From NCBI RefSeq assembly GCF_019200975.1, contig NZ_JAHTMR010000023.1, positions 1 to 64,000 on the forward strand: 64,000 bases of DNA, read 5' to 3'. The stretch's first letter is position 1; each line of letters begins with the position of its first letter. A model generated the notes under the pieces. That model saw only the letters and a program-made list of their open reading frames with translations. It was not told the DNA's origin and ran no database searches. Source of the DNA: Pseudomonas sp. PD9R. GTDB taxonomy: Bacteria > Pseudomonadota > Gammaproteobacteria > Pseudomonadales > Pseudomonadaceae. Position numbers and translations under genes: made by a program. This document shows positions 15,483-24,067 of the stretch, one piece after another.

Positions 15483-17255
15483 ATGGCTAACATTCCAACG
15501 ATTTCTTTCGACGCCATCATCATTGGTGGTGGCGGTGCCGGCATGCGTGCAGCGCTGCAACTGGCCCAAGGCGGTCACAAGACTGCCGTAATCACCAAGG
15601 TATTCCCGACTCGTTCGCACACCGTGTCCGCACAAGGTGGCATCACTTGCGCCATCGCGTCCGCTGACCCGAACGATGACTGGCGCTGGCACATGTACGA
15701 TACCGTCAAGGGTTCCGACTACATCGGTGACCAGGACGCTATCGAGTACATGTGTCAGGAAGGCCCGGCCGCTGTCTACGAGTTGGACCACATGGGTATG
15801 CCGTTCTCGCGTACCGAGCAGGGTCGTATCTACCAGCGTCCATTCGGCGGTCAGTCGAAGGATTACGGTAAAGGCGGCCAGGCTGCCCGTACTTGCGCCG
15901 CTTCCGACCGTACCGGTCACGCGCTGCTGCACACCCTTTATCAGGGCAACCTGAAAGCCGGTACCGTGTTCCTGAACGAGTACTACGCTGTTGACCTGGT
16001 CAAGAACGGTCAAGGCGATTTCGTCGGTGTGATCGCGATCTGCATCGAAACTGGCGAAACCACCTACATCCGCGCCAAGGCTACTGTTCTGGCAACCGGC
16101 GGTGCGGGTCGCATCTACGCGTCCACCACCAATGCCCTGATCAACACCGGTGACGGCGTCGGTATGGCTCTGCGTGCTGGCGTACCGGTACAAGACATCG
16201 AAATGTGGCAGTTCCACCCGACCGGCATCGCCGGCGCCGGTGTACTGGTAACCGAAGGTTGCCGTGGTGAAGGTGGCTACCTGATCAACAAGCACGGCGA
16301 GCGTTTCATGGAGCGTTATGCTCCGAACGCCAAAGACCTTGCCGGTCGTGACGTTGTTGCTCGCTCGATGGTTAAAGAAATCATCGCTGGCAACGGTTGC
16401 GGTCCGAATGGCGACCACGTAATGCTCAAACTCGACCACTTGGGCGAGGAAGTGCTGCACAGCCGTCTGCCAGGTATCTGCGAACTGTCGAAAACGTTTG
16501 CGCACGTTGACCCGGTTGTTGCGCCGGTTCCGGTTGTGCCGACTTGCCACTATATGATGGGCGGCGTTCCGACCAACATTCACGGCCAGGCGATCACCCA
16601 GAACGACGAAGGCGTGGATCAGATCATTCCTGGTCTGTTCGCGGTGGGCGAAGTGGCTTGCGTATCGGTTCACGGTGCCAACCGCCTGGGTGGCAACTCG
16701 CTGCTCGACCTGGTGGTATTCGGTCGTGCTGCCGGCCTGCACCTTGAAAAGGCGCTGACTGACGGTATCGAATACGACGACGCCACCGACGCCAACATCA
16801 ATGCGGCCCTGTCGCGTCTGAACGCTCTGAACGAGCGTACTGATGGCGAAGACGTGGCTACCCTGCGTCGCGAGCTGCAAAACTGCATGCAGAACTACTT
16901 CGGTGTATTCCGTACCGGCGAATACATGCAGAAGGGTATCGCCCAGTTGGCCGACCTGCGCGTGCGCATCGCCAACGTCAAGATCAACGACAAGTCGCAG
17001 GCGTTCAACACTGCGCGTATCGAAGCTCTGGAACTGCAGAACTTGCTGGAAGTGGCTGAAGCTACCGCCATCGCTGCCGAAGTGCGTAAAGAATCCCGCG
17101 GTGCTCACGCCCGTGAAGACTTCGAAGACCGTGACGACGAAAACTGGCTGTGCCACACCCTGTACTTCCCGGGTGACAAGCGCGTAACCAAGCGTGCTGT
17201 GAACTTCTCGCCGAAGACTGTTCCGACTTTTGAACCTAAGATTCGGACTTATTAA
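15483..17255 (+). CDS. sdhA: Succinate dehydrogenase flavoprotein subunit
   Basis: 590 residues. It oxidises succinate to fumarate at a covalently bound FAD on the cytoplasmic face of complex II. The N-terminal dinucleotide fold IIGGGGAGMRAAL (about 12-24) is followed by RSHTVSAQGGI, whose His (about 44) carries the covalent FAD. The substrate-loop HPTGIAGAGVLVTEG, active-site Arg in AGRDVVARSM and the CHYMMGGVPTN segment (about 355) are all intact. It sits 3 bp after sdhD and 11 bp before sdhB. Nothing is unusual. Confidence 0.98.
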   Translation: MANIPTISFDAIIIGGGGAGMRAALQLAQGGHKTAVITKVFPTRSHTVSAQGGITCAIASADPNDDWRWHMYDTVKGSDYIGDQDAIEYMCQEGPAAVYELDHMGMPFSRTEQGRIYQRPFGGQSKDYGKGGQAARTCAASDRTGHALLHTLYQGNLKAGTVFLNEYYAVDLVKNGQGDFVGVIAICIETGETTYIRAKATVLATGGAGRIYASTTNALINTGDGVGMALRAGVPVQDIEMWQFHPTGIAGAGVLVTEGCRGEGGYLINKHGERFMERYAPNAKDLAGRDVVARSMVKEIIAGNGCGPNGDHVMLKLDHLGEEVLHSRLPGICELSKTFAHVDPVVAPVPVVPTCHYMMGGVPTNIHGQAITQNDEGVDQIIPGLFAVGEVACVSVHGANRLGGNSLLDLVVFGRAAGLHLEKALTDGIEYDDATDANINAALSRLNALNERTDGEDVATLRRELQNCMQNYFGVFRTGEYMQKGIAQLADLRVRIANVKINDKSQAFNTARIEALELQNLLEVAEATAIAAEVRKESRGAHAREDFEDRDDENWLCHTLYFPGDKRVTKRAVNFSPKTVPTFEPKIRTY

Positions 17256-17266
17256 GGGTGGCCGCC

Positions 17267-17971
17267 ATGTTGCAAGTCAGCGTTTATCGTTACAACCCTG
17301 ATCAGGACGCCGCGCCGTTCATGCAGGAATTCCAGGTCGATACCGGTGGTAAAGACCTGATGGTGCTGGACGTGCTGGCCCTGATCAAAGAGCAGGACGA
17401 AGGTTTCTCCTATCGTCGCTCTTGCCGTGAAGGTGTTTGCGGTTCCGACGGCATGAACATCAACGGCAAAAACGGCCTGGCGTGCGTCACGCCGCTGTCC
17501 GCCGTCGTAAAAGGTAACAAGTTGATCGTTCGTCCGCTGCCAGGTTTGCCGGTTATCCGTGACCTGGTCGTCGATATGAGCATCTTCTACAAGCAATACG
17601 AGAAGGTTAAGCCTTACCTGCAGAACGACACGCCGGCTCCGGCCATCGAGCGTCTGCAGTCCCCTGAAGAGCGTGAAAAGCTCGACGGTCTGTACGAGTG
17701 CATCCTGTGCGCTTGCTGCTCGACCTCTTGCCCGTCCTTCTGGTGGAACCCGGACAAATTCCTGGGTCCAGCTGCTCTGCTGCAAGCGTACCGCTTCCTG
17801 GCAGACAGCCGTGATACCAAGACGTCCGAGCGTCTGGCTTCGCTGGATGACCCGTTCAGCGTATTCCGCTGCCGCGGGATCATGAACTGCGTCAACGTAT
17901 GTCCGAAAGGCCTGAACCCGACTAAGGCCATCGGTCACATCCGTAACATGCTGCTTTCGAGCGGCGTGTGA
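17267..17971 (+). CDS. sdhB: Succinate dehydrogenase iron-sulfur subunit
   Basis: 234 residues. It relays electrons from FAD to the quinone site through three clusters. The ligands are visible: SCREGVCGSDGMNINGKNGLAC for [2Fe-2S] (about 55-77), CILCACCSTSCPSFW for one set of the [4Fe-4S]/[3Fe-4S] ligands (about 146-157) and CRGIMNCVNVCPKGLNP (about 204-220). I choose ATG 17267 (MLQVSVYRYN), the normal family start with an AAGGGTGG ribosome site, over an in-frame GTG 9 bp upstream. It is followed by a 262-bp gap with a hairpin plus T run before sucA. Confidence 0.96.
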   Translation: MLQVSVYRYNPDQDAAPFMQEFQVDTGGKDLMVLDVLALIKEQDEGFSYRRSCREGVCGSDGMNINGKNGLACVTPLSAVVKGNKLIVRPLPGLPVIRDLVVDMSIFYKQYEKVKPYLQNDTPAPAIERLQSPEEREKLDGLYECILCACCSTSCPSFWWNPDKFLGPAALLQAYRFLADSRDTKTSERLASLDDPFSVFRCRGIMNCVNVCPKGLNPTKAIGHIRNMLLSSGV

Positions 17972-18011
17972 TTCAGCTGCTGTACCCGTAGAACCGCTGT
18001 ACCCGTAGATG

Positions 18012-18045
18012 CTACGGCGCAGGCTTCAACCGGCGCCGTAGTTTT
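18012..18045 (+). terminator. Hairpin with short T run between sdhB and sucA
   Basis: Perfect 9-bp stem CTACGGCGC / GCGCCGTAG with a 12-nt loop, followed by only four T. It could be a partial terminator or attenuator that sets the sdh to suc ratio. A second hairpin, TCCGGG / CCCGGA, is at 18109-18126. Confidence 0.6.
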
Positions 18046-18233
18046 AACCTGAGCAGTAGCCCATAAGGCTGCCGCTCTTATTTTGAAGAAATGAGACAAG
18101 CAGGGGCATCCGGGCTGGTACCCGGACTATCAGCGTGATCCTAAGTGGCTTGTTTTGGTCGCTGCATTCGGACTTCTGCAAGTTTGCTCGGTGTCGACGC
18201 CGGTGGTGTTCCCCTAACCGAGGGTGACCAAGC

Positions 18234-21065
18234 ATGCAAGAAAGCGTGATGCAGCGCATGTGGAACAGCGCCTACCTGTCCGGTAGTAACGCTGCCTATG
18301 TGGAAGAGCTCTACGAGCTCTACCTGCACGACCCTAACGCTGTGCCAGAAGAGTGGCGCACCTACTTCCAGAAGTTGCCTGCTGACGGCAACTCTGCCAC
18401 CGATGTTTCGCACTCGACAATTCGCGATCATTTCGTGCTGCTGGCAAAGAACCAGCGCCGCGCTCAACCGGTTTCGGCCGGCAGCGTGAGCAGTGAGCAC
18501 GAGAAGAAGCAAGTTGAAGTGCTGCGATTGATCCAGGCCTACCGTATGCGTGGCCACCAGGCAGCCCAGCTTGACCCGCTGGGACTGTGGCAGCGTCCTG
18601 CACCTGCAGACCTGTCGATCAATCATTACGGCTTGACCAATGCCGATCTTGATACGACCTTCCGTGCCGGCGACCTGTTCATCGGCAAAGAGGAAGCGAG
18701 CCTACGCGAAATTCACGAAGCGTTGCAGCAGACATATTGCCGCACCATCGGCGCTGAATTTACGCACATCACCGATTCCGAGCAGCGCCAGTGGTTCCAG
18801 CAGCGTCTGGAAAGCGTGCGCGGTCGTCCGACGTACTCCGCCGACATCAAGAGCCACTTGCTCGAGCGTGTTACCGCGGGTGAAGGCCTGGAGAAATACC
18901 TGGGCACCAAGTACCCGGGTACCAAGCGTTTCGGTCTGGAAGGCGGCGAGAGCCTGATTCCAATGCTCGACGAGCTGATCCAGCGTTCCGGTTCCTACGG
19001 CACCAAGGAAATCGTCATCGGCATGGCCCACCGTGGCCGTCTGAACGTGCTGGTCAACACCTTCGGCAAGAACCCGCGCGAGCTGTTCGACGAGTTCGAA
19101 GGCAAGAAGAAGGTCGAGCTCGGTTCCGGTGACGTTAAATACCACCAGGGCTTCTCGTCCAACGTCATGACCACCGGCGGTGAAGTTCACCTGGCCATGG
19201 CCTTCAACCCGTCTCACCTGGAAATCGTTTCTCCAGTGGTCGAGGGTTCGGTGCGTGCCCGTCAGGATCGTCGTAACGACCCTACCGGTGAAAAGGTTCT
19301 GCCGATCTCCATCCACGGTGACGCGGCATTCGCCGGTCAGGGCGTGGTCATGGAAACCTTCCAGATGTCGCAGACCCGCGGTTTCAAAACCGGCGGCACC
19401 GTGCACATCGTGATCAACAACCAGGTTGGTTTCACCATCAGCAACCCGCTGGACGCCCGCTCTACCGAGTACGCGACCGACGTGGCGAAAATGATCCAGG
19501 CGCCGATCCTCCATGTGAATGGCGATGATCCGGAAGCCGTATTGTTCGTGACCCAGCTGGCTATCGACTACCGCATGCAGTTCAAGCGTGACGTGGTGAT
19601 CGATATGTTCTGCTACCGTCGTCGTGGCCACAACGAGGCCGACGAGCCAAGCGGTACTCAGCCTCTGATGTATCAGCAGATCGCCAAGCAGCGCACTACC
19701 CGTGAACTGTATGCCGATCGTCTGACCCAGAGCGGTGTGCTGGATGTTGAGCGTGTTCAAGCGAAAATCGATGAATATCGCAACGCGCTGGACAACGGTC
19801 TGCACGTAGTGAAAAGCCTGGTCAAAGAACCGAACAAAGAGCTGTTCGTGGACTGGCGTCCGTACCTGGGTCACGCCTGGACTGCACGTCACGACACTCG
19901 TTTCGATCTGAAAACCTTGCAGGAACTGTCTGCCAAGCTGCTGGAAATTCCGGAAGGCTTCGTGGTTCAGCGCCAGGTTGCCAAGATCTACGAAGACCGT
20001 CAGAAGATGCAAGCCGGTGGCCTGCCGATCAACTGGGGTTACGCTGAAACCATGGCGTACGCGACCCTGGCGTTCGAAGGTCACCCGATTCGCATGACCG
20101 GCCAGGACATCGGCCGCGGTACGTTCTCGCACCGTCATGCGGTCTTGCACAACCAGAAAGACGCGGGCACCTACATCCCGCTGCAGCACCTGTACGACGG
20201 TCAGCCACGTTTCGACCTGTACGATTCGTTCCTGTCCGAAGAAGCCGTACTGGCGTTCGAATACGGCTACTCGACCACCACGCCGGATGCGCTGGTGATC
20301 TGGGAAGCCCAGTTCGGCGACTTCGCCAACGGTGCCCAAGTGGTTATCGACCAGTTCATCACCAGTGGCGAGCACAAGTGGGGCCGTCTGTGCGGTCTGA
20401 CCATGCTGCTGCCGCACGGTTATGAAGGTCAGGGGCCGGAGCACTCCTCGGCTCGTCTGGAGCGTTACCTGCAGCTGTGCGCCGAGCACAATATTCAGGT
20501 GTGCTTGCCAACGACGCCAGCTCAGATCTACCACTTGCTGCGCCGTCAGGTGATTCGCCCGCTGCGCAAACCACTGGTAGTCCTGACTCCGAAGTCGTTG
20601 CTGCGTCACAAGCTGGCCATCTCGACTCTGGAAGATCTGGCCGAAGGTTCCTTCCAGACCGTTATTCCGGAAATCGATGCCCAAGACCCGAAAAAGGTCG
20701 AGCGCATTGTTCTGTGTAGCGGCAAGGTCTACTACGACCTGCTGGAAAAACGCCGTGCCGAAGGCCGTGACGATATCGCCATCGTGCGTATCGAGCAGTT
20801 GTATCCGTTCCCTGAGGACGACTTGAACGAAGTCCTGGCTCCTTATACCAACCTCAAACATATCGTTTGGTGTCAGGAAGAGCCGATGAACCAGGGCGCC
20901 TGGTACTGCAGTCAGCACCACATGCGTCGCATCGTTGGTAATCACAACAAGTCTCTCGTACTCGAGTACGCGGGCCGTGATGCCTCTGCTGCACCTGCAT
21001 GCGGTTACGCATCGATGCACGCCGAGCAGCAGGAAAAACTGCTGCAAGACGCCTTTACTGTTTAA
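18234..21065 (+). CDS. sucA: 2-Oxoglutarate dehydrogenase E1 component
   Basis: 943 residues, the typical length. This ThDP-dependent subunit decarboxylates 2-oxoglutarate and transfers the succinyl group to the SucB lipoyl arm. The N-terminal E2-binding helix (MWNSAYLSGSNAAYVEELYE) is followed by the HGAL-type AMAFNPSHLEIVSPVVEGSVRA region (about 315), the ThDP/Mg region SIHGDAAFAGQGVVMET (about 360) and MFCYRRRGHNEADEPS (about 458). The pyrimidine-domain motif GQDIGRGTFSHRHA and EFGYST-like EYGYSTTTPD are present. GAGGGTG lies 10 bp before the ATG. It begins the suc part of the operon. Confidence 0.98.
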   Translation: MQESVMQRMWNSAYLSGSNAAYVEELYELYLHDPNAVPEEWRTYFQKLPADGNSATDVSHSTIRDHFVLLAKNQRRAQPVSAGSVSSEHEKKQVEVLRLIQAYRMRGHQAAQLDPLGLWQRPAPADLSINHYGLTNADLDTTFRAGDLFIGKEEASLREIHEALQQTYCRTIGAEFTHITDSEQRQWFQQRLESVRGRPTYSADIKSHLLERVTAGEGLEKYLGTKYPGTKRFGLEGGESLIPMLDELIQRSGSYGTKEIVIGMAHRGRLNVLVNTFGKNPRELFDEFEGKKKVELGSGDVKYHQGFSSNVMTTGGEVHLAMAFNPSHLEIVSPVVEGSVRARQDRRNDPTGEKVLPISIHGDAAFAGQGVVMETFQMSQTRGFKTGGTVHIVINNQVGFTISNPLDARSTEYATDVAKMIQAPILHVNGDDPEAVLFVTQLAIDYRMQFKRDVVIDMFCYRRRGHNEADEPSGTQPLMYQQIAKQRTTRELYADRLTQSGVLDVERVQAKIDEYRNALDNGLHVVKSLVKEPNKELFVDWRPYLGHAWTARHDTRFDLKTLQELSAKLLEIPEGFVVQRQVAKIYEDRQKMQAGGLPINWGYAETMAYATLAFEGHPIRMTGQDIGRGTFSHRHAVLHNQKDAGTYIPLQHLYDGQPRFDLYDSFLSEEAVLAFEYGYSTTTPDALVIWEAQFGDFANGAQVVIDQFITSGEHKWGRLCGLTMLLPHGYEGQGPEHSSARLERYLQLCAEHNIQVCLPTTPAQIYHLLRRQVIRPLRKPLVVLTPKSLLRHKLAISTLEDLAEGSFQTVIPEIDAQDPKKVERIVLCSGKVYYDLLEKRRAEGRDDIAIVRIEQLYPFPEDDLNEVLAPYTNLKHIVWCQEEPMNQGAWYCSQHHMRRIVGNHNKSLVLEYAGRDASAAPACGYASMHAEQQEKLLQDAFTV

Positions 21066-21107
21066 CGCCTTCGCGCACCTGAAACCGAATTTAAGGACCC
21101 ACAGATA

Positions 21108-22328
21108 ATGGCTATCGAAATCAAAGCCCCCACTTTCCCGGAATCGGTTGCCGATGGCACCGTTGCCACCTGGCACAAAAAACCAGGCGACGCCGTCAAG
21201 CGTGATGAGCTGATCGTCGACATCGAGACCGATAAAGTCGTACTGGAAGTGTTGGCCACCGCTGACGGCGTGCTGGGCGCTATCGTCAAGAACGAAGGCG
21301 ACACCGTTCTGTCCGACGAACTCCTGGGCTCCATCGAAGCCGGCAGTGCTGCTGCCGCTCCAGCCGCTGCTGCTCCGGCCGCCGCTGCTCAAGCTGCTGC
21401 GCCTGCGGCTGAAGGCGAAGACGATCCTGTTGCTGCACCGGCTGCTCGCAAGCTGGCTGAAGAAAACGGCATCAACATCGCTTCCGTTGCCGGTACCGGC
21501 AAAGGCGGCCGTGTGACCAAGGAAGACGTGGTTGCAGCCGTTGCTGCCAAGAAAGCCGCTCCGACTGCCGCGCCTGCCAAGGCTGCTGCTCCTGCCGCTG
21601 CTGCTCCGGTATTCGCTGCCGGCGACCGCGTTGAAAAACGCGTTCCGATGACTCGCCTGCGTGCCAAGGTTGCCGAGCGTCTGGTTGAAGCTCAGTCGAA
21701 CATGGCGATGCTGACCACTTTCAACGAAGTCGACATGACTGAAGTCATGGCCCTGCGTTCGAAGTACAAGGACCTGTTCGAGAAGTCCCACAATGGCGTG
21801 CGCCTGGGCTTCATGTCGTTCTTCGTGAAAGCGGCCACCGAAGCGCTGAAACGCTTCCCGGCTGTGAACGCGTCGATCGACGGTGCTGACATCGTTTACC
21901 ACGGCTACGCTGACGTCGGTGTAGCGGTTTCCAGCGATCGCGGTCTGGTTGTACCGGTTCTGCGTAACGCCGAACTGATGAGCCTGGCTGAAATCGAAGG
22001 CGGCATCGCCACTTTCGGCAAGAAAGCCCGTGACGGCAAACTGTCGATGGAAGATATGACCGGTGGTACGTTCACCATCACCAACGGTGGTACCTTCGGT
22101 TCGATGATGTCGACTCCGATCGTCAACCCGCCGCAAGCGGCCATCCTGGGCATGCACAACATTCTGCAGCGTCCTATGGCGATCAACGGTCAGGTCGTTA
22201 TCCGTCCGATGATGTACCTGGCACTGTCCTACGATCACCGCCTGATCGATGGCAAAGAAGCTGTGACCTTCCTGGTTACCATCAAGAACCTGCTGGAAGA
22301 CCCGGCTCGTCTTCTTCTGGATATCTAA
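21108..22328 (+). CDS. sucB: Dihydrolipoyllysine succinyltransferase (2-oxoglutarate dehydrogenase E2)
   Basis: 406 residues in the standard three-part layout: lipoyl domain (about 1-78, lipoylated Lys in DIETDKVVLEV), an Ala/Pro-rich flexible linker (about 82-105), an E1/E3-binding domain (about 108-142, AARKLAEENGI...GRVTKEDV), a second Ala-rich linker, and the catalytic domain (about 175-406). The active-site His-Asp pair is in LSYDHRLIDGKEAV near the C-terminus. AAGGA lies upstream of the ATG. It is followed by a large inverted repeat before lpdG. Confidence 0.98.
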   Translation: MAIEIKAPTFPESVADGTVATWHKKPGDAVKRDELIVDIETDKVVLEVLATADGVLGAIVKNEGDTVLSDELLGSIEAGSAAAAPAAAAPAAAAQAAAPAAEGEDDPVAAPAARKLAEENGINIASVAGTGKGGRVTKEDVVAAVAAKKAAPTAAPAKAAAPAAAAPVFAAGDRVEKRVPMTRLRAKVAERLVEAQSNMAMLTTFNEVDMTEVMALRSKYKDLFEKSHNGVRLGFMSFFVKAATEALKRFPAVNASIDGADIVYHGYADVGVAVSSDRGLVVPVLRNAELMSLAEIEGGIATFGKKARDGKLSMEDMTGGTFTITNGGTFGSMMSTPIVNPPQAAILGMHNILQRPMAINGQVVIRPMMYLALSYDHRLIDGKEAVTFLVTIKNLLEDPARLLLDI

Positions 22329-22330
22329 AA

Positions 22331-22419
22331 AGCAGCGGCAAGCTGCAAGCTGCAAGCCCCTAGCTCAAAGCGAGCGAGCGGGTTTCATGCTTGCAGCTTG
22401 CGGCTTGTAGCTTGTTGCT
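22331..22419. repeat. Inverted AGCTGCAAGCTNCAAGC repeat between sucB and lpdG
   Basis: Imperfect long arms at 22331-22356 and 22390-22419, each built of repeated GCAAGCTGCAAGC units, around a 33-bp loop. It lies within the operon, ending 16 bp before lpdG. A lone arm of the same type is at 12849-12872. Its family differs from the REPINs elsewhere in the window. Confidence 0.8.
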
Positions 22420-22434
22420 AAAAGGAAACCTTTT

Positions 22435-23871
22435 ATGACTCAGAAATTTGACGTAGTAGTGATCGGCGCGGGCCCTGGCGGCTACGTAGCTGCCATCAAA
22501 GCAGCGCAACTGGGCCTCACCACTGCCTGCATCGAGAAGTACACCGACAAGGAAGACAAACTGGCCCTTGGCGGTACTTGCCTGAACGTCGGCTGCATTC
22601 CTTCCAAGGCGCTGCTGGACAGCTCCTGGAAATACAAGGAAGCCAAAGAAGGCTTCGCGATCCACGGTATCAACCACGCTGGCGTGACCATGGACGTGCC
22701 AGCAATGGTCGGCCGTAAAGCCAACATCGTCAAAGGCCTGACTTCCGGCGTTGCGACCTTGTTCAAGGCCAACGGCGTTACTTCGATCCAGGGCCACGGC
22801 AAATTGCTGGCCGGCAAGAAAGTCGAAGTCACCAAGCCTGACGGTTCGGTTGAAATCATCGAAGCCGAAAACGTTATCCTGGCCCCAGGTTCGCGTCCGA
22901 TCGACATTCCACCGGCTCCGGTCGACCAGAATGTGATCGTCGATTCCACCGGCGCGCTGGAATTCCAAACCGTACCAAAACGTCTGGGCGTTATCGGCGC
23001 TGGCGTGATCGGTCTGGAACTGGGTTCGGTCTGGTCCCGTCTGGGCGCAGAAGTGACTGTTCTGGAAGCCCTGGACACGTTCCTGATGGCCGCCGACGCA
23101 GCTGTTTCCAAGGAAGCGCTGAAAACCCTGACCAAACAGGGTCTGGACATCAAGCTGGGCGCTCGTGTGACCGGTTCCAAAGTGAACGGCGACGAAGTCG
23201 TTGTGAACTACACCGATGCCAACGGCGAACAGAACATCACTTTCGACAAGCTGATCGTAGCCGTTGGTCGCCGTCCGGTGACCACTGATCTGCTGGCTGC
23301 CGATTGCGGCGTGACCCTCGACGAGCGTGGTTTCGTGCACGTTGACGACCACTGCGCGACCACCGTACCGGGCGTCTACGCCATTGGTGACGTGGTTCGT
23401 GGCATGATGCTGGCGCACAAAGCCTCGGAAGAGGGCATCATGGTTGTCGAGCGCATCAAGGGCCACAAAGCCCAGATGAACTATGACTTGATCCCTTCGG
23501 TTATTTATACTCACCCGGAAATCGCGTGGGTTGGTAAAACCGAGCAGACCTTGAAAGCTGAAGGTGTAGAAGTTAACGTCGGCACCTTCCCGTTCGCAGC
23601 TTCCGGCCGCGCCATGGCCGCCAACGATACCGGTGGTTTCGTCAAGGTCATCGCAGATGCCAAGACTGACCGTGTATTGGGCGTCCACGTGATTGGCCCG
23701 AGCGCTGCAGAACTGGTACAGCAGGGCGCAATCGGTATGGAATTCGGCACTAGTGCTGAAGACCTGGGCATGATGGTTTTCTCCCATCCGACCCTGTCCG
23801 AAGCCTTGCACGAAGCAGCTCTGGCAGTGAATGGCGGCGCCATTCACATCGCCAACCGCAAGAAGCGTTAA
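22435..23871 (+). CDS. lpdG: Dihydrolipoyl dehydrogenase (E3)
   Basis: 478 residues. This FAD enzyme reoxidises the dihydrolipoyl arms of 2-oxoglutarate dehydrogenase and related complexes, passing electrons to NAD. The FAD fold VVIGAGPGGYVAAIKAAQLG (about 7-26), the redox disulfide GGTCLNVGCIPSKALL (Cys about 48 and 53), the NAD fold VIGAGVIGLELGSVW (about 185) and the catalytic HPTLSEALHEA (His-Glu, about 450) are all present. Being in the suc operon marks it as the Lpd-glc type. AAGGA lies 10 bp before the ATG. Confidence 0.97.
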   Translation: MTQKFDVVVIGAGPGGYVAAIKAAQLGLTTACIEKYTDKEDKLALGGTCLNVGCIPSKALLDSSWKYKEAKEGFAIHGINHAGVTMDVPAMVGRKANIVKGLTSGVATLFKANGVTSIQGHGKLLAGKKVEVTKPDGSVEIIEAENVILAPGSRPIDIPPAPVDQNVIVDSTGALEFQTVPKRLGVIGAGVIGLELGSVWSRLGAEVTVLEALDTFLMAADAAVSKEALKTLTKQGLDIKLGARVTGSKVNGDEVVVNYTDANGEQNITFDKLIVAVGRRPVTTDLLAADCGVTLDERGFVHVDDHCATTVPGVYAIGDVVRGMMLAHKASEEGIMVVERIKGHKAQMNYDLIPSVIYTHPEIAWVGKTEQTLKAEGVEVNVGTFPFAASGRAMAANDTGGFVKVIADAKTDRVLGVHVIGPSAAELVQQGAIGMEFGTSAEDLGMMVFSHPTLSEALHEAALAVNGGAIHIANRKKR

Positions 23872-23903
23872 GACAATAAGAAACCACGGCGGTATGGCCC
23901 GTC

Positions 23904-24027
23904 GTGAGCCTTGCATGCAAGACTCACCGCGGAATATCCGCTGGACGCAGTCTTGCGTAGCTGCACCGGTTGTCCGGAAAGGCTACGCAAGCAGCAGTCA
24001 CAGGTGGTGCGGCACTTGAACAAGTGC
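23904..24027 (+). other. Cluster of three hairpins in the lpdG-sucC gap
   Basis: Three strong stems sit in a row. First, GTGAG..CTTGCATGCAAG..CTCAC at 23904-23927. Second, TTGCGTAGC / GCTACGCAA at 23953-23990, with CCGG / CCGG inside its loop. Third, GCACTTG-AA-CAAGTGC at 24012-24027. None is followed by a T run, so they are not classic terminators. They may be RNA processing or stability elements, or part of a small RNA. Confidence 0.6.
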
Positions 24028-24067
24028 AGCACCGAATGCGCAGTACCTAACGAAGACGGTAATAAGC

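Noticed and set aside
14979..17156. A 725-codon open frame antisense to sdhC-sdhA.
   Set aside because: The sense strand holds four intact succinate dehydrogenase genes; the antisense product shows low-complexity composition typical of a shadow.
21350..21410. Ala-rich repeat within sucB as a possible tandem-repeat mutation.
   Set aside because: Ala/Pro-rich linkers are a normal part of E2 acyltransferases.
18702..22355. A 1217-codon open frame antisense to sucA and sucB.
   Set aside because: sucA and sucB are certain, and the antisense frame stays open because of the strong GC-rich codon bias. Its product has no recognisable domain.
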